Source of the DNA: Mycolicibacterium sarraceniae
Lineage (GTDB): Bacteria > Actinomycetota > Actinomycetes > Mycobacteriales > Mycobacteriaceae
Direction: 5' to 3'
Assembly (NCBI RefSeq): GCF_010731875.1
Contig: NZ_AP022595.1
Span: 4,526,001 to 4,590,000, forward strand
DNA: 64,000 bases
Positions 47,854 to 59,788 of the stretch are shown one piece after another. Within the stretch, counting starts at the first letter, position 1, and every line of letters starts with the position of its first letter. A model generated the notes under the pieces. That model made no database searches, was not told the DNA's origin, and saw only the letters and a list, made by a program, of their open reading frames with translations. The translations under genes were made by a program, and so were the position numbers.

Positions 47854-48729
47854 TCAGCCCAGCGTTTCGGGCAAACCGACCGACTCCCCCAGCACATGCT
47901 CAGCCAGGAACGCCGTCACCACCTGACACCAGATCTTGGCGTGCTGCGGGGATAGCACCCAGTGATTCTCGGAGGGGAAGCCCAGGAACCGGTGCGAGGT
48001 GGTGCCGTCGTCGGCAGCGGGTAAGCCGGATTCGGTCAGCAGCTCGTACCACAGTCGCAGTGCCTCACAGATGGGCCCTCGGTAGTCCTTGTCGCCGTGG
48101 ATCACCAGCATCGGTGTGGTGATCTTCCCGACGACGCGGTGTGGTGAATTGTCCTGTGCCATAGCCGGTGTCATCTCGCGCGCCCAGCAGTAGGCTCCGT
48201 CGGTGGTCGGGCCGAACTGGTCGAGCGCCCACAGACTGGCGTGGGTGACGATCGCCGCGGTGCGCTCGGCATCGATGCGGGGATCAGCTACCGCCCCGTC
48301 GACAGCCGCCATGACATCCTCGTACGGCGGGCCACCCCAGGCACCCTCCGGCAGCGCCACGCACGGCAACTCGGTGAGCGCCCCGGACGGGTCGATGCGC
48401 ACCGGGTGCGGCGCTGCATACGAGGTCCGCAGCGCGTAGATGGTGCCGTCAGGCGTGCCGATGACGTCGCTGTAGGCGAAGCCGTCGGCGGTGATCTGCC
48501 GGACGTCGCCGTCAAGGCCGATCTCGAAAATCGGGCAGCGGCCGTTGTCATCGGCGGTGACCAGTAGCGCCCAAACCCCCGTTTCTCAATTCAAGTGGCA
48601 CAGCGATATTCGGGGTGCCTGCAGTCGTGTGGAAACGGTTTCGCGGGTGAACGACACGCCTGTGCGATCCGAGGAGATGGTGGGGTATTCCAGGTCGGCG
48701 TCGGGGTCGTCGAATGAGCCCGTGGTCAT
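47854..48729 (-). pseudogene. S9 prolyl oligopeptidase-like relic
   Basis: One continuous frame of 292 codons interrupted only by TGA at 48586-48588 (codon 48). The N-terminus MTTGSFDDPDADLEYPTISS recalls the propeller start, and the C-terminal part TTPMLVIHGDKDYRGP and FPSENHWVLSPQHAKIW holds the Asp and His of the catalytic triad. Against the usual 600+ aa, several internal segments are missing without frame loss; RTAAIVTHASLWALDQFG runs straight through where the G-x-S-x-G nucleophile segment should stand. The product would be inactive even if the stop were read through. Confidence 0.7.
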
Positions 48730-48739
48730 CAGCGCACGT

Positions 48740-48745
48740 TACGTT
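48740..48745 (+). promoter_or_regulatory. -10 element for leaderless FAD monooxygenase gene
   Basis: TACGTT, 6 nt, ATG 48752. Lies in the 22-bp gap between the S9 relic start and this gene. Confidence 0.5.
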
Positions 48746-48751
48746 CAACCC

Positions 48752-50514
<1,763 letters not shown>

Positions 50515-50521
50515 CTAGAGA

Positions 50522-50561
50522 CAAGAGTGGTGCCGAGTCCGGGGACTCGGCACCACTCTTG
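50522..50561 (-). terminator. Strong 19-bp hairpin between the two rpf genes
   Basis: Perfect 19-bp arms (50522-50540 and 50543-50561) around a GG centre. It begins 15 nt after the stop of the upstream minus-strand rpf gene. There is no U-tract directly after, but mycobacterial terminators often lack one. It would make the downstream rpf gene dependent on its own promoter in the 130-base gap. Confidence 0.75.
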
Positions 50562-50576
50562 AATCCGCCGGCTAAC

Positions 50577-51318
<742 letters not shown>

Positions 51319-51334
51319 TGTGATTTAAATCACG
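51319..51334. promoter_or_regulatory. Candidate CRP-family binding site
   Basis: TGTGATTTAAATCACG: a TGTGA-N6-TCACG palindrome one base off the CRP consensus TGTGA-N6-TCACA, located 407 nt upstream of the second rpf start. Mycobacterial CRP (Rv3676) is known to activate rpfA. No other gene nearby on this side can be its target except by reading plus-strand into the gene-free gap. Confidence 0.5.
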
Positions 51335-51868
51335 TCTGATTTGTGGGCTGAGCCACACGATTCGATCACGAAACAGGCCCATGCGGTTGCCTCGAAGCGA
51401 GTGGCGCGGTCAATCCCGCACCGCAACAGCGGAAGACGCGGACTTCATTAGCTGGCGCCGCTCGGCGAAGCGCATCGGGCAATAGAACCAAATCTGTTGC
51501 CAGAAAACAATTTTCATCAAATCGAGCCGGACCGACTGCCCACTCTCCGATAGCCGGACGCCAGCCACCGCTGTCCCCCGAACTCAGGACGCCTTGAGAG
51601 CCAGGCATGTTCGCGACGGCCACACGGTGACCACAGCCCGTCCAACGACGGCCGCCAGCCGGCGCGCACACGAGCTCCGCATGCGATCCCCTACCGCATC
51701 AGAACCGGCGAGAAAGGTCCTGGATATCGCGGCTTCACTGGGAGCCGCCAACCGAAATGCGTTGTGGCTCAGCGGATCTTGTGGCCCAAAAACGGAGAAT
51801 GAACGGAGAATGCCGAATTCATAAAAGGATTTTGCAATTTCGCCATCAAATTAGCCGGAATGACCGAT
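51335..51868. other. Gene-free, lower-GC gap before mobA
   Basis: About 530 bases in which no frame looks coding on either strand. Base composition falls toward 51780-51890 (runs of A/T around the mobA 3' end), and there is an 11-bp tandem direct repeat AACGGAGAATG at 51791-51801 and 51802-51812. No tRNA, terminal inverted repeats or att-like site was seen. M. tuberculosis has two small hypothetical genes here (Rv2451, Rv2452c) that I cannot recognise in this sequence. Confidence 0.4.
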
Positions 51869-52447
51869 TCATAGTGCTATTTGCTGCTGCACGTCAGCAG
51901 GCGAATTCACGTTGGCCAGCACCGGGCCCGCAGGGATGACGACCCGTTGGGTGACGACTGTCTCGGCCAGCGCCCGCATACTCCGGTCACCCGCGGCGAC
52001 CAGGATGTCGATGTGGTCGGCGAGATCGGTGCGATAGATGCCGGCCAGATAGTGATCCCGGCCGTCCCAGGGCAGCACGATGTCGACACCCCGGTAGTCC
52101 GCCAGCTCGTCGATGACAGCGGTGGTCAGGAACGGCATGTCCACCGCGCAGACGAACGCCCGCTCCAGACCGGCGGCCGCGGCCGCGCGAAGTCCGCGGC
52201 CGGTTGCCAGAAGCGGCCCCACCCCGCGAACCTCGTCGCGCAGCACCTCGGCCTGTAACGCAGGCAGGGCCTGGCCTGGGGCGGCGATCACAAATAGCGG
52301 CGCGCAGCGGGATTCCAGGACACCGACGGTGTACTCGACCATCGTGGTGCGACCGTCGGGATGCGTCAGCGTGGCCTTGTCACGCCCCATCCGGCGCGAC
52401 GCCCCACCAGCCAACACAATGGCGGCCAGCGGGGCGGGCGTACTCAC
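51869..52447 (-). CDS. mobA: Molybdenum cofactor guanylyltransferase
   Basis: A 192-aa GTP-dependent enzyme making the MGD form of molybdenum cofactor. [16 protein letters not shown] (~12-27) is the nucleotide loop, and [15 protein letters not shown] (~95) carries the metal Asp. GTG 52447 with AGGAG 3-7 nt upstream. It lies 19 nt behind korB; its product would serve the FdhF-type enzyme at the end of the window, which needs bis-MGD. Confidence 0.92.
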   Translation of the reverse strand: MSTPAPLAAIVLAGGASRRMGRDKATLTHPDGRTTMVEYTVGVLESRCAPLFVIAAPGQALPALQAEVLRDEVRGVGPLLATGRGLRAAAAAGLERAFVCAVDMPFLTTAVIDELADYRGVDIVLPWDGRDHYLAGIYRTDLADHIDILVAAGDRSMRALAETVVTQRVVIPAGPVLANVNSPADVQQQIAL

Positions 52448-52466
52448 GGCTCCTGTCTCGGCTCAG

Positions 52467-53543
52467 CTAGTCAACGGTCCAGGTATCGCGACCGCGCAGC
52501 AGCGATTGCAGCGCGTGCCGGTCATGCGGGGTGGCCTCGCGGGCCAGACGGACCTGGTCGCGCGCGGCGTCGTCGTAGCTCGGCCGGCTGACCTGGCGGA
52601 AGACACCCATCACCGTGTGCTCGAGGTTTTGCTCGCTCAACCGCGAGAGCGCGAACGCGTAGGCGGAGTCGGCGATCGTCGCGTCGTGCACCACGATGTC
52701 GCTGGCCGCGACGTCGGCGGTCTTGGCGATGTCTAGACCGAAGCCGGTCTTGACCACGCAGTACTCGCCGTTGGCACCGAACGTGACCGGCTCACCCTGG
52801 CGGACATTGATGATCCGCTCCTCGGAACCTTCCTTGCGGAGCAGGTCGAAGGAGCCGTCGTTGAAGATCGGGCAGTCCTGCATGATCTCGACGAGTGCGG
52901 CACCGCGGTGCTCGGCAGCTGCCTTGAGTACCTCCGACAGACCCTTGCGGTCGGAGTCCAGGGCCCGGCCGACGAATGTCGCTTCGGCACCCAGCGCCAG
53001 CGACACGGGGTTGAACGGATAGTCCAGTGAGCCCATGGGGGTGGACTTGGTGACCTTGCCGACCTCGGAGGTCGGCGAGTACTGGCCCTTGGTCAGACCG
53101 TAGATCCGGTTGTTGAACAGCAGGATCGTGATGTTGACGTTTCGGCGCAGCGCGTGGATCAGGTGGTTACCACCGATCGACAGAGCGTCGCCGTCACCGG
53201 TGACCACCCAGACCGACAAATCCGGGCGAGCCAGCGCCAGGCCCGTGGCGATGGTCGGGGCACGGCCGTGGATCGAGTGGAAACCGTAGGTCTCCAGGTA
53301 GTACGGGAAACGGCTCGAGCAGCCGATACCGCTGATGAACGCGATGTTCTCCCGGCGCAGGCCCAGGTCCGGCAGGAAGTTGCGGATCGTGTTGAGGATG
53401 ACGTAGTCACCGCAGCCCGGGCACCAGCGCACCTCCTGGTCGCTGGTGAAGTCCTTGGCTTTCTGGGGCTGGTCCGTCGTCGGCACCCACGCCGTCTTGG
53501 ACACCCCGGGTGCCAGCAGATCCGAGCCGATCAGGTCAGTCAT
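52467..53543 (-). CDS. korB: 2-oxoglutarate:ferredoxin oxidoreductase subunit beta
   Basis: A 358-aa TPP- and Fe-S-containing subunit of the CoA-dependent, NAD-independent 2-oxoglutarate oxidase. CPGCGDYVIL (~42) holds two Fe-S Cys; the TPP motif is VVTGDGDALSIGGNHLIH (~125-142) with NNRIYGLTKGQYSPTS. ATG 53543 overlaps the korA stop as ATGA. KorAB lets mycobacteria run the oxidative TCA step without the SucA-type complex. Full length vs Rv2454c (~373) within start uncertainty. Confidence 0.94.
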   Translation of the reverse strand: MTDLIGSDLLAPGVSKTAWVPTTDQPQKAKDFTSDQEVRWCPGCGDYVILNTIRNFLPDLGLRRENIAFISGIGCSSRFPYYLETYGFHSIHGRAPTIATGLALARPDLSVWVVTGDGDALSIGGNHLIHALRRNVNITILLFNNRIYGLTKGQYSPTSEVGKVTKSTPMGSLDYPFNPVSLALGAEATFVGRALDSDRKGLSEVLKAAAEHRGAALVEIMQDCPIFNDGSFDLLRKEGSEERIINVRQGEPVTFGANGEYCVVKTGFGLDIAKTADVAASDIVVHDATIADSAYAFALSRLSEQNLEHTVMGVFRQVSRPSYDDAARDQVRLAREATPHDRHALQSLLRGRDTWTVD

Positions 53544-55501
53544 CCGTTCACTCCTGCGCCAACTGTGCCGGTACTCACGGTAGCTGCCGCCAGTCTGGCA
53601 AATTTCGCTTTGTCGTTTTCCCTGTCGGCCAGCGTCCCGTCAAGGGCGGCATCGATGATGCCCTCCAGCTCATCGGCCAGAAACGCCATGCCCTCCACCT
53701 TGGTCACCGAGTGGATGTCCACCAGGTAGGTGCCGCGCAGCAGCAGCGCCAGCTGACCGAGGTTCATCTCCGGGACCACCACATTCGGGTACTTGCGCAG
53801 CACCTCGCCGAGGTTGGCCGGCATGGGGTTGAGGTGGCGCAGATGAGCCTGCGCGACCTTGATCCCGCGGCGGCGTGCCCGGCGAATCGCTTCCCCGATC
53901 GGGCCGAACGAACTTCCCCAGCCCAGCAGCAGCAGCTCGGCGTCGCCGGTCGGGTCGTCGACCCCGATGTCGGGCACCCTGATCCCGGCGATCTTGGCCT
54001 GCCGCAACCGGACCATGAGGTCGTGGTTGGCCGGCTCGTAGGAGATGGCGCCGGAACCGTTGGCCGACTCCAGGCCGCCGATGCGGTGCTCAAGACCGGG
54101 GGTGCCGGGAACCGCAAACTGGCGGGCCAGCGTCTCCGGGTCACGGGCGTAGGGCTGGAAATCCTCGCCGGCCTTGGCGAAGTTCGGCTCGATCGCCGCA
54201 AAGGAGTCGATATCCGGGATCCGCCACGGCTCCGAACCGTTCGCGATCGCACCGTCGGACAGCAGGATGACCGGGGTCCGATAGGTCAGGGCGATGCGGG
54301 CGGCCTCGATGGCCACCTCGAAGCAGTCCGATGGGGTGCTGGCCGCCAGGACCGCAACCGGCGACTCGCCGTTGCGCCCGAACATGACCTGCAACAGGTC
54401 GGCCTGCTCGGTCTTGGTGGGCAGGCCGGTGGACGGGCCGCCGCGCTGCACATCGATCACCAGAAGTGGCAGCTCGGCCATCATGGCCAGGCCGATAGCT
54501 TCGGATTTGAGCGAGATCCCGGGGCCCGACGTGCTGGTCACGCCGAGGGCGCCGCCATAGGAAGCACCGATGGCTGCGCCGACGCCGGCGATCTCGTCCT
54601 CGGCCTGGAAGGTCAAGATGTTGAAGTTCTTGTGCTTGGACAGCTCGTGCAGAACGTCCGACGCCGGCGTGATCGGGTAGGTGCCGAGCACCACCTGAAT
54701 ATCGGCGAGCTGGCCGGCGGCGATCACGCCATAGGCCAGCGCGGTGTTGCCGGAGATCTGCCGGTACTCGCCAGGAGCGAGCTTGGCCGGGGAAATGTCG
54801 TAGGTGGTACCGAACGCCTCGGTGGTCTCGCCGTAGTTCCAGCCGGCCTTGAGCGCCAGCACGTTCGCCTCAGCGATATCGGGCTTGCGGGCGAACTTCT
54901 CCCGGATGAACGTTTCGCTGGTCTCGATCGGGCGGCCGTACATCCACGACAGCAGCCCGAGCGCAAACATGTTCTTGGCGCGCTGGCCGTCCTTCTTGGA
55001 CGCGCCGATCTCCTCGACGGAGCCCAGCGTCAGCGTGGTCATCGCGACGGCCTGCACGACGTAGTCGGACAGCTCGCCGCTCTCCAGCGGGTTGTTCTCG
55101 TAGCCCACCTTGGCGAGGTTGCGCTTGGTGAATTCGTCGGAGTTGGCGATCACCAGACCACCGCGCGGCAGGTCGCGGATGTTGGCCTTGAGCGCGGCGG
55201 GGTTCATCGCCACCAGGACGTCGGGACGGTCACCCGCGGTGAGGATGTCGTAGTCGGCGATCTGGATCTGGAACGACGAGACGCCGGGCAACGTGCCCTG
55301 TGGCGCGCGGATTTCGGCGGGGTAATTCGGTTGGGTGGCAAGGTCATTGCCCCACAATGCGGCCTCTGAGGTGAACCGGTCACCGGTCAGCTGCATACCG
55401 TCGCCGGAGTCACCCGCGAATCGGATGACGACCTTTTCCAGCTTCTGCCGGTTGCCCGTAGCACCGTTGCCGTTGGGACCCACGTCCCCGCCTTTCGTCA
55501 T
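53540..55501 (-). CDS. korA: 2-oxoglutarate:ferredoxin oxidoreductase subunit alpha (gamma-alpha fusion)
   Basis: A 653-aa subunit. An N-terminal gamma domain (VIRFAGDSGDGMQLTGDRF in part, ~27; PQGTLPGVSSFQIQIAD) is fused to the alpha domain (YPITPASDVLHELS ~258, GVTSTSGPGISLKSEAIGLA, LELPLLVIDVQRGGPSTGLPTKTEQADLL in part). Followed directly by korB; together they form the functional complex with ferredoxin. ATG 55501 follows GGCGGGAT, a weak ribosome binding site. Upstream are 266 bases without a gene. Confidence 0.94.
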   Translation of the reverse strand: MTKGGDVGPNGNGATGNRQKLEKVVIRFAGDSGDGMQLTGDRFTSEAALWGNDLATQPNYPAEIRAPQGTLPGVSSFQIQIADYDILTAGDRPDVLVAMNPAALKANIRDLPRGGLVIANSDEFTKRNLAKVGYENNPLESGELSDYVVQAVAMTTLTLGSVEEIGASKKDGQRAKNMFALGLLSWMYGRPIETSETFIREKFARKPDIAEANVLALKAGWNYGETTEAFGTTYDISPAKLAPGEYRQISGNTALAYGVIAAGQLADIQVVLGTYPITPASDVLHELSKHKNFNILTFQAEDEIAGVGAAIGASYGGALGVTSTSGPGISLKSEAIGLAMMAELPLLVIDVQRGGPSTGLPTKTEQADLLQVMFGRNGESPVAVLAASTPSDCFEVAIEAARIALTYRTPVILLSDGAIANGSEPWRIPDIDSFAAIEPNFAKAGEDFQPYARDPETLARQFAVPGTPGLEHRIGGLESANGSGAISYEPANHDLMVRLRQAKIAGIRVPDIGVDDPTGDAELLLLGWGSSFGPIGEAIRRARRRGIKVAQAHLRHLNPMPANLGEVLRKYPNVVVPEMNLGQLALLLRGTYLVDIHSVTKVEGMAFLADELEGIIDAALDGTLADRENDKAKFARLAAATVSTGTVGAGVNG

Positions 55502-55767
55502 ATCCCGCCGGGTGTGAATTCCGCGTCGCTGTCAGGTGGACGCGCCGACGGAATTGACAGCCCAGGAGTTGCTGTCACTCGCGGTACCGATTATTGCACT
55601 TTCTTAGGCAAGCCAGACCACGCGCCGACGATGACACGCCGCAGGGCCAGCGCAGAAGACACAGCTCACGGACATGAGCCGCGGCCGGATGAGACAAAAG
55701 TGTGTCGTTCGTCACTTTTTGAGAATGGCATTCTCTAAGAGCAGAACTACTCGCGGGTAGCTCTCAG
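55502..55767. other. korA upstream region
   Basis: No gene seen. Carries the korAB promoter region and a conspicuous palindrome (see 55721-55735). The sugar kinase gene ends at 55768 and has the same orientation, so kinase transcription would read into this region. Confidence 0.4.
55721..55735. promoter_or_regulatory. GAGAAT-GGC-ATTCTC palindrome upstream of korA
   Basis: A perfect 6-3-6 inverted repeat preceded by CTTTTT, size and symmetry like TetR/FadR-family operators. It lies 220 nt before korA and 33 nt after the kinase stop. It could be an operator for korAB or a small hairpin ending the kinase mRNA. Confidence 0.35.
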
Positions 55768-56613
55768 TTAACGGCGCGCCTGCAGGCGTTTCTCGAGTTC
55801 ACCGGCAACAAGTTCGCTGGCGGCCGTCGCCGCATCGCGCGGGTCGGCACCGGCCGCCCGGTTCGCGACATAACACGTGGTGAACATGTCACCGGCACCC
55901 GTGGTCTGCACACCTTCGACCCGCCAGGCGGCCGGCACGCGCACGCACCTGTCACCGGTATAGATGTCACACCCCTCGGACCCGTAGGTCACCAGGATCT
56001 CAGGCACACCGAGACGCGCGGCGGTCGCGTGATTGAAGGGCCCGTCGGCGACGATGACGGCCTCGTCCTCGGCCAGCTTCACAATGCTGAGGTGGGCCAG
56101 CAGCTCCGGCGGGTAGTGCCGATCCACCACCAGCGGCCCGACCACGTCGGCGCGCACTAGGCCCTGGCCGTCGTAGGCGAGCCGATGGCCCCGCCTTGCC
56201 AGCAGCGCCAGCGTCTGGGCGGGAAAGTCGGTGCGCAGCAGCGGCGCGAGGTGCACCCAGGTGGTGTCGGGGTCGGCGGCGTCGACCTCAGCCCGGCCCC
56301 AGACCGGGCCGATGGCGTCCACCGACATCTGCCGGTGGTCGAGGTCGGAGTAGTCCAGCCGGAACCCGCTCGTGCAGTCCGCGGTCAGGATCCGGATCAT
56401 CGAGCCGAACTGGTTCAGCAGCGGGTCGAACAGCGGCCGGTCGGCGGCGGCCGCCAGCGCGACGATACCGCCGGGTATGCCGGTGGCCGCGATGGCCACC
56501 CCGGAGAACGAGGCACAGCCGCCGGGGGTCTTGCGCCCACCGTTGATGACGTCGACGGCCAGGTTGCCGAGCACGGTCACGCCGGCCACGAGCTCGGCGC
56601 GCGGTGATGGCAC
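55768..56613 (-). CDS. PfkB-family carbohydrate kinase
   Basis: A 281-aa ATP-dependent sugar or sugar-alcohol kinase. N-terminal VTVLGNLAVDVINGG and GGCASFSGVAIAATG replace the usual glycine pair region; the C-terminal signature is VEGVQTTGAGDMFTTCYVANR (in part, ~240) with catalytic Asp in GAGD. GTG 56613 has GAGGAG 7-12 nt upstream. The frame continues to 57084 but has no coding character. The neighbouring iolD relic suggests that this may have been part of an inositol or related sugar locus, yet the kinase itself looks intact. Confidence 0.82.
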   Translation of the reverse strand: MPSPRAELVAGVTVLGNLAVDVINGGRKTPGGCASFSGVAIAATGIPGGIVALAAAADRPLFDPLLNQFGSMIRILTADCTSGFRLDYSDLDHRQMSVDAIGPVWGRAEVDAADPDTTWVHLAPLLRTDFPAQTLALLARRGHRLAYDGQGLVRADVVGPLVVDRHYPPELLAHLSIVKLAEDEAVIVADGPFNHATAARLGVPEILVTYGSEGCDIYTGDRCVRVPAAWRVEGVQTTGAGDMFTTCYVANRAAGADPRDAATAASELVAGELEKRLQARR

Positions 56614-56688
56614 GGACTGTCTCCTCGAATCCTGTGTGCGTTGGGGCATGCGGACGCGTTCATCGTCGCCGTCGGCGCGACATGCTAG

Positions 56689-57377
56689 TCGGGAATTCAC
56701 CGAATCAACGAGTCGGCGATGGCGCACACCGCGGTCGCCTATGCGCGACAAAGGGACCGGCTGGAAGCCTGGGCCGTCACCGCCAGCGTCGGGCCTGGCT
56801 CCACCAACATGCTGACCGCCGCCAACGCACTGGCCGCCGAGGCCGATGTCGTCATCGGGATCGGAACCCGCTAGAGCGATTTCACCTCCGCTTCGCGGAC
56901 CGCGTTCAACAACCCGGACGTGCGGTTCGTCAACATCAACGTCGCCTCGCTGGACTCCGTCAAACAGGGCGGTGTCAGCGTCGTCTCCGATGCCAGGGAA
57001 GCCATCGAGGCCCTGATCCCCGCGTTGGACGGCTACACCGTCAGTGACGAATACCGCTCTCGGGTAACCGAACTCGCCCAGCAATGGGAAGACACCGTGT
57101 CCGCGGTGTACGCGACCGAAGACGGGGCGCAGCTCAACCAGAACCAGGTCATCGGATTGGTCAACACGCTCTCAGAGCCGCGGGACGTCGTGGTGTGCGC
57201 CGCGGGTTCGATGCCGGGAGATCTGGACAAGTTGTGGCGCACCCGCGACCGCAAGGGCTACGACGTCGAATACGGCTACTCGTGCATGGGCCACGAGATC
57301 GCCGGCGGGATCGGTGTGCGGATGGCAGGCCCCGACCGTGACGTGTTCATCGTGGTCGGCGACGGGTCCTATCTGAT
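56689..57377 (+). pseudogene. iolD relic (trihydroxycyclohexanedione hydrolase)
   Basis: A single frame with recognisable IolD blocks: HRINESAMAHTAVAYARQRD, VGPGSTNMLTAA, then directly ALAAEADVVIGIGTR, a TAG at 56872-56874 where the family has Tyr (GTRYSDFT), then SDFTSASRTAFNNPDVRFVN and, near the end, EYGYSCMGHEIAGGIGVRMA and VVGDGSYLM. At least one large internal segment is missing between the second and third blocks but the frame is kept; the C-terminus stops at the TPP motif, where the glnA-side hairpin begins. IolD acts in myo-inositol breakdown. No other iol genes are nearby. Confidence 0.8.
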
Positions 57378-57408
57378 GTCGACACCTTTCGCGAGTAGGG
57401 GTGTCGAC
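57378..57408 (-). terminator. Inverted repeat just downstream of glnA
   Basis: GTCGACACC (57378-57386) and GGTGTCGAC (57400-57408) form a 9-bp stem with a 13-nt loop containing TCGCGA, 8 nt after the glnA stop on the minus strand. Likely glnA terminator; it also marks where iolD homology ends. Confidence 0.55.
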
Positions 57409-57415
57409 AGCTGGC

Positions 57416-59590
57416 TCAGAGGATGTACAACATCTCCTGATAGGTAGGCAGCGGCCAGAGATCGTCGGCGACAATGCTTTCCAGGGTGTCCGCGGCAGCG
57501 CGCACCGCGTCCATCAAGGGCAGCAAGCTCGCCGCGTGCTCGGCCTCTTCCTTGCCGGTATCGCCGCCGTGTGCACCCAGCGCCGTCTTGAGCGCGCTCA
57601 GCGCCCCGGTCAGCTCCGAGATCGGTGCCGACACCGTCGAGAGGAGCGTGATGTCGGCGTCCACCCCGGCCGCCTTCAGCGCCGCGACGTTCTGCGCCAG
57701 CTCGGTCTGGTACCGAACCGCCGCCGGCAGGATCACCGTCGAACCGATCTCCAGCGTCAGCTTGGCCTCGACGTTGACGGTCAGTGCATACGTCTCGTAG
57801 CGGACCTCTTCACGACTGTGCAGCTCACGGGCGTTGAAGACGCCGTACTTCTCGAAGACCTCGATGGCCTCCGGCGTCACCAGCTGCGGGATCGCATCGA
57901 GCGTCGTCTTGAGGTTCGGCAGTCCGCGCTCGGCCGCCTCGATCTGCCAGTTCTCCGAGTAGCCGTCACCGTTGAACACGACGGCGCCGTGCTCGGTGAT
58001 GATGTCGGTGAGCAGCTTCTGCACGGCCCGGTCGAAGTCCTCACCGCCGGCGACGGCCTCCTCAAGAACGCCCGCCATGTAGTCCAGTGAGTCGGCCATG
58101 ATCGTGTTGAGGATGATCATCGGCACGTTGATCGTCTGCCCCGAGCCCGGCGCGCGGAACTCGAAGCGGTTGCCGGTGAACGCGAACGGGCTGGTGCGGT
58201 TGCGGTCGCCCGGATCGGTCGGCAGCTCCGGCAGCGTGTCGACACCGATGATCATGGTGCCCTTGCCCTTTGACGATGTGGCCGCACCCTTGGCGATCTG
58301 GTCGAATACATCGGCCAGCTGATCGCCGAGGAAGATCGAGATGATAGCGGGCGGGGCCTCGTTGGCGCCGAGGCGGTGGTCGTTGGTGGCCGAGGCCACC
58401 GAAACACGCAGCAGGCCACCGTACTTGTGCACGGCGCGAATCACCGCCGCGCAGAACACCAGGAACTGGGCGTTCTCATGCGGAGTGTCACCGGGCACCA
58501 GCAGGCTGCCGAACTGCGCGTTGCCCATCGAGAAGTTGACGTGCTTACCCGACCCGTTCACACCGGCGAAGGGCTTCTCGTGGAACAGGCACTCCATACC
58601 GTGCTTCTTGGCGATATTGCGGAACGTCGTCATCAGCAGCTGCTGATGGTCGGCGGCGATGTTAGCCCGCTCGAACATCGGCGCGATCTCGAATTGGCCT
58701 GGCGCAACTTCGTTGTGGCGGGTCTTGGCCGGGATCCCGAGCTTGAACAACTCCCGCTCGGTATCCATCATGAAGGCCAGCACCCGGTCCGGGATAGCGC
58801 CGAAGTAGTGGTCGTCGAACTCCTGGCCCTTGGGCGGCTTGGCGCCGAACAGTGTGCGACCGGAGTTGATCAGATCGGGACGCGCCAGGAAGAAGTGCCT
58901 GTCGACCAGGAAGTACTCCTGCTCCGGACCACAGAACGACACGATGTGGTCGAAATCCTTGTGGCCGAACAGCTTCAGGATGCGCTCGGCCTGGGTTCCC
59001 ATGGCCTGCTGGCTGCGCAGCAGCGGGGTCTTGTAATCCAGCGCCTCACCGGTCATCGAGACGAACACCGTCGGGATACACAGCGTGTTGCCGTTCGGAT
59101 TCTCCAGGATGTAGGCCGGACTGGTGACGTCCCAGCCGGTGTATCCGCGCGCCTCGAAGGTGCTGCGCAGACCACCCGACGGGAAGCTGGACGCGTCCGG
59201 CTCGCCCTGGATCAGCGTCTTGCCGGCGAACTCGGCGAGCGTGGTCCCGTCACCGACGGGGTCGAGGAAGCTGTCGTGCTTCTCGGCGGTCAGCCCGGTC
59301 ATCGGGTAGAAGACGTGCGCGTAGTGGGTGGCGCCCTTCGACAGCGCCCAGTCCTTCATCACCGAAGCTACTGAGTCGGCGACGGCCGGATCGAGCTTGG
59401 CACCCTTTTCGATGGTCGCGACCACCGATTTGTAGATGGATTTGGGTAACCGCAACCGCATCTCGGCCAGTGTGAACACGTTCGATCCGAAGATCTCGCC
59501 CGGTGCCTCGCCTGGGTCGAAGCTGATGGGGGGAGGCTCGTAAGCCTCGACGTTGACGATCGCCTGGAGACGGGCTGCATTTCCGCTCAA
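57416..59590 (-). CDS. Glutamine synthetase type III
   Basis: A 724-aa GSIII-type enzyme that makes glutamine from glutamate, ammonia and ATP. It is much longer than GSI. Motifs: [21 protein letters not shown] (in part, ~222, first metal-binding Glu pair), [14 protein letters not shown] (~295), [20 protein letters not shown] (in part, ~340, metal and ammonium site), [12 protein letters not shown] (~465). TTG 59590 follows GAGGAAAA with a 5-nt spacer and gives the GSIII length; the frame upstream to 59938 is dropped. No adenylylation loop Tyr of GSI type is expected. Confidence 0.92.
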   Translation of the reverse strand: MSGNAARLQAIVNVEAYEPPPISFDPGEAPGEIFGSNVFTLAEMRLRLPKSIYKSVVATIEKGAKLDPAVADSVASVMKDWALSKGATHYAHVFYPMTGLTAEKHDSFLDPVGDGTTLAEFAGKTLIQGEPDASSFPSGGLRSTFEARGYTGWDVTSPAYILENPNGNTLCIPTVFVSMTGEALDYKTPLLRSQQAMGTQAERILKLFGHKDFDHIVSFCGPEQEYFLVDRHFFLARPDLINSGRTLFGAKPPKGQEFDDHYFGAIPDRVLAFMMDTERELFKLGIPAKTRHNEVAPGQFEIAPMFERANIAADHQQLLMTTFRNIAKKHGMECLFHEKPFAGVNGSGKHVNFSMGNAQFGSLLVPGDTPHENAQFLVFCAAVIRAVHKYGGLLRVSVASATNDHRLGANEAPPAIISIFLGDQLADVFDQIAKGAATSSKGKGTMIIGVDTLPELPTDPGDRNRTSPFAFTGNRFEFRAPGSGQTINVPMIILNTIMADSLDYMAGVLEEAVAGGEDFDRAVQKLLTDIITEHGAVVFNGDGYSENWQIEAAERGLPNLKTTLDAIPQLVTPEAIEVFEKYGVFNARELHSREEVRYETYALTVNVEAKLTLEIGSTVILPAAVRYQTELAQNVAALKAAGVDADITLLSTVSAPISELTGALSALKTALGAHGGDTGKEEAEHAASLLPLMDAVRAAADTLESIVADDLWPLPTYQEMLYIL

Positions 59591-59673
59591 TTGAGTTTTC
59601 CTCTGCAAACAAGACGTCCGCGCCTGCTCGCGGATGTGTGACCGGCCAACACTAGGAAGCCGAAGTTCCAAGC

Positions 59674-59696
59674 TCGTTACGTGAACATCACCGCAA
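59674..59696. promoter_or_regulatory. Possible GlnR-type box upstream of glutamine synthetase
   Basis: On the minus strand the sequence reads GTGAT-N6-GTAAC, and it has the AC-N9-AC spacing described for actinobacterial GlnR sites. It is 90-100 nt before the GS start. Weak match; listed because nitrogen control of this gene is likely. Confidence 0.25.
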
Positions 59697-59776
59697 CAAG
59701 TCATTCGTTTCGTGCGCTGTCGTGCGATTTCCGCGAAGCGATCGCGGGGCCATTCAGACTTGTCAGCGCTTCGCAC

Positions 59777-59782
59777 TAGTGT
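59777..59782 (+). promoter_or_regulatory. -10 element for leaderless DUF222/HNH gene
   Basis: TAGTGT, 6 nt, ATG 59789. Confidence 0.5.
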
Positions 59783-59788
59783 TCGAGC

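Noticed and set aside
51594..51824. 76-codon plus-strand frame in the gap before mobA
   Set aside because: No ribosome binding site or leaderless -10, Arg/Ala-rich composition without motif, ends in the AT-rich stretch.
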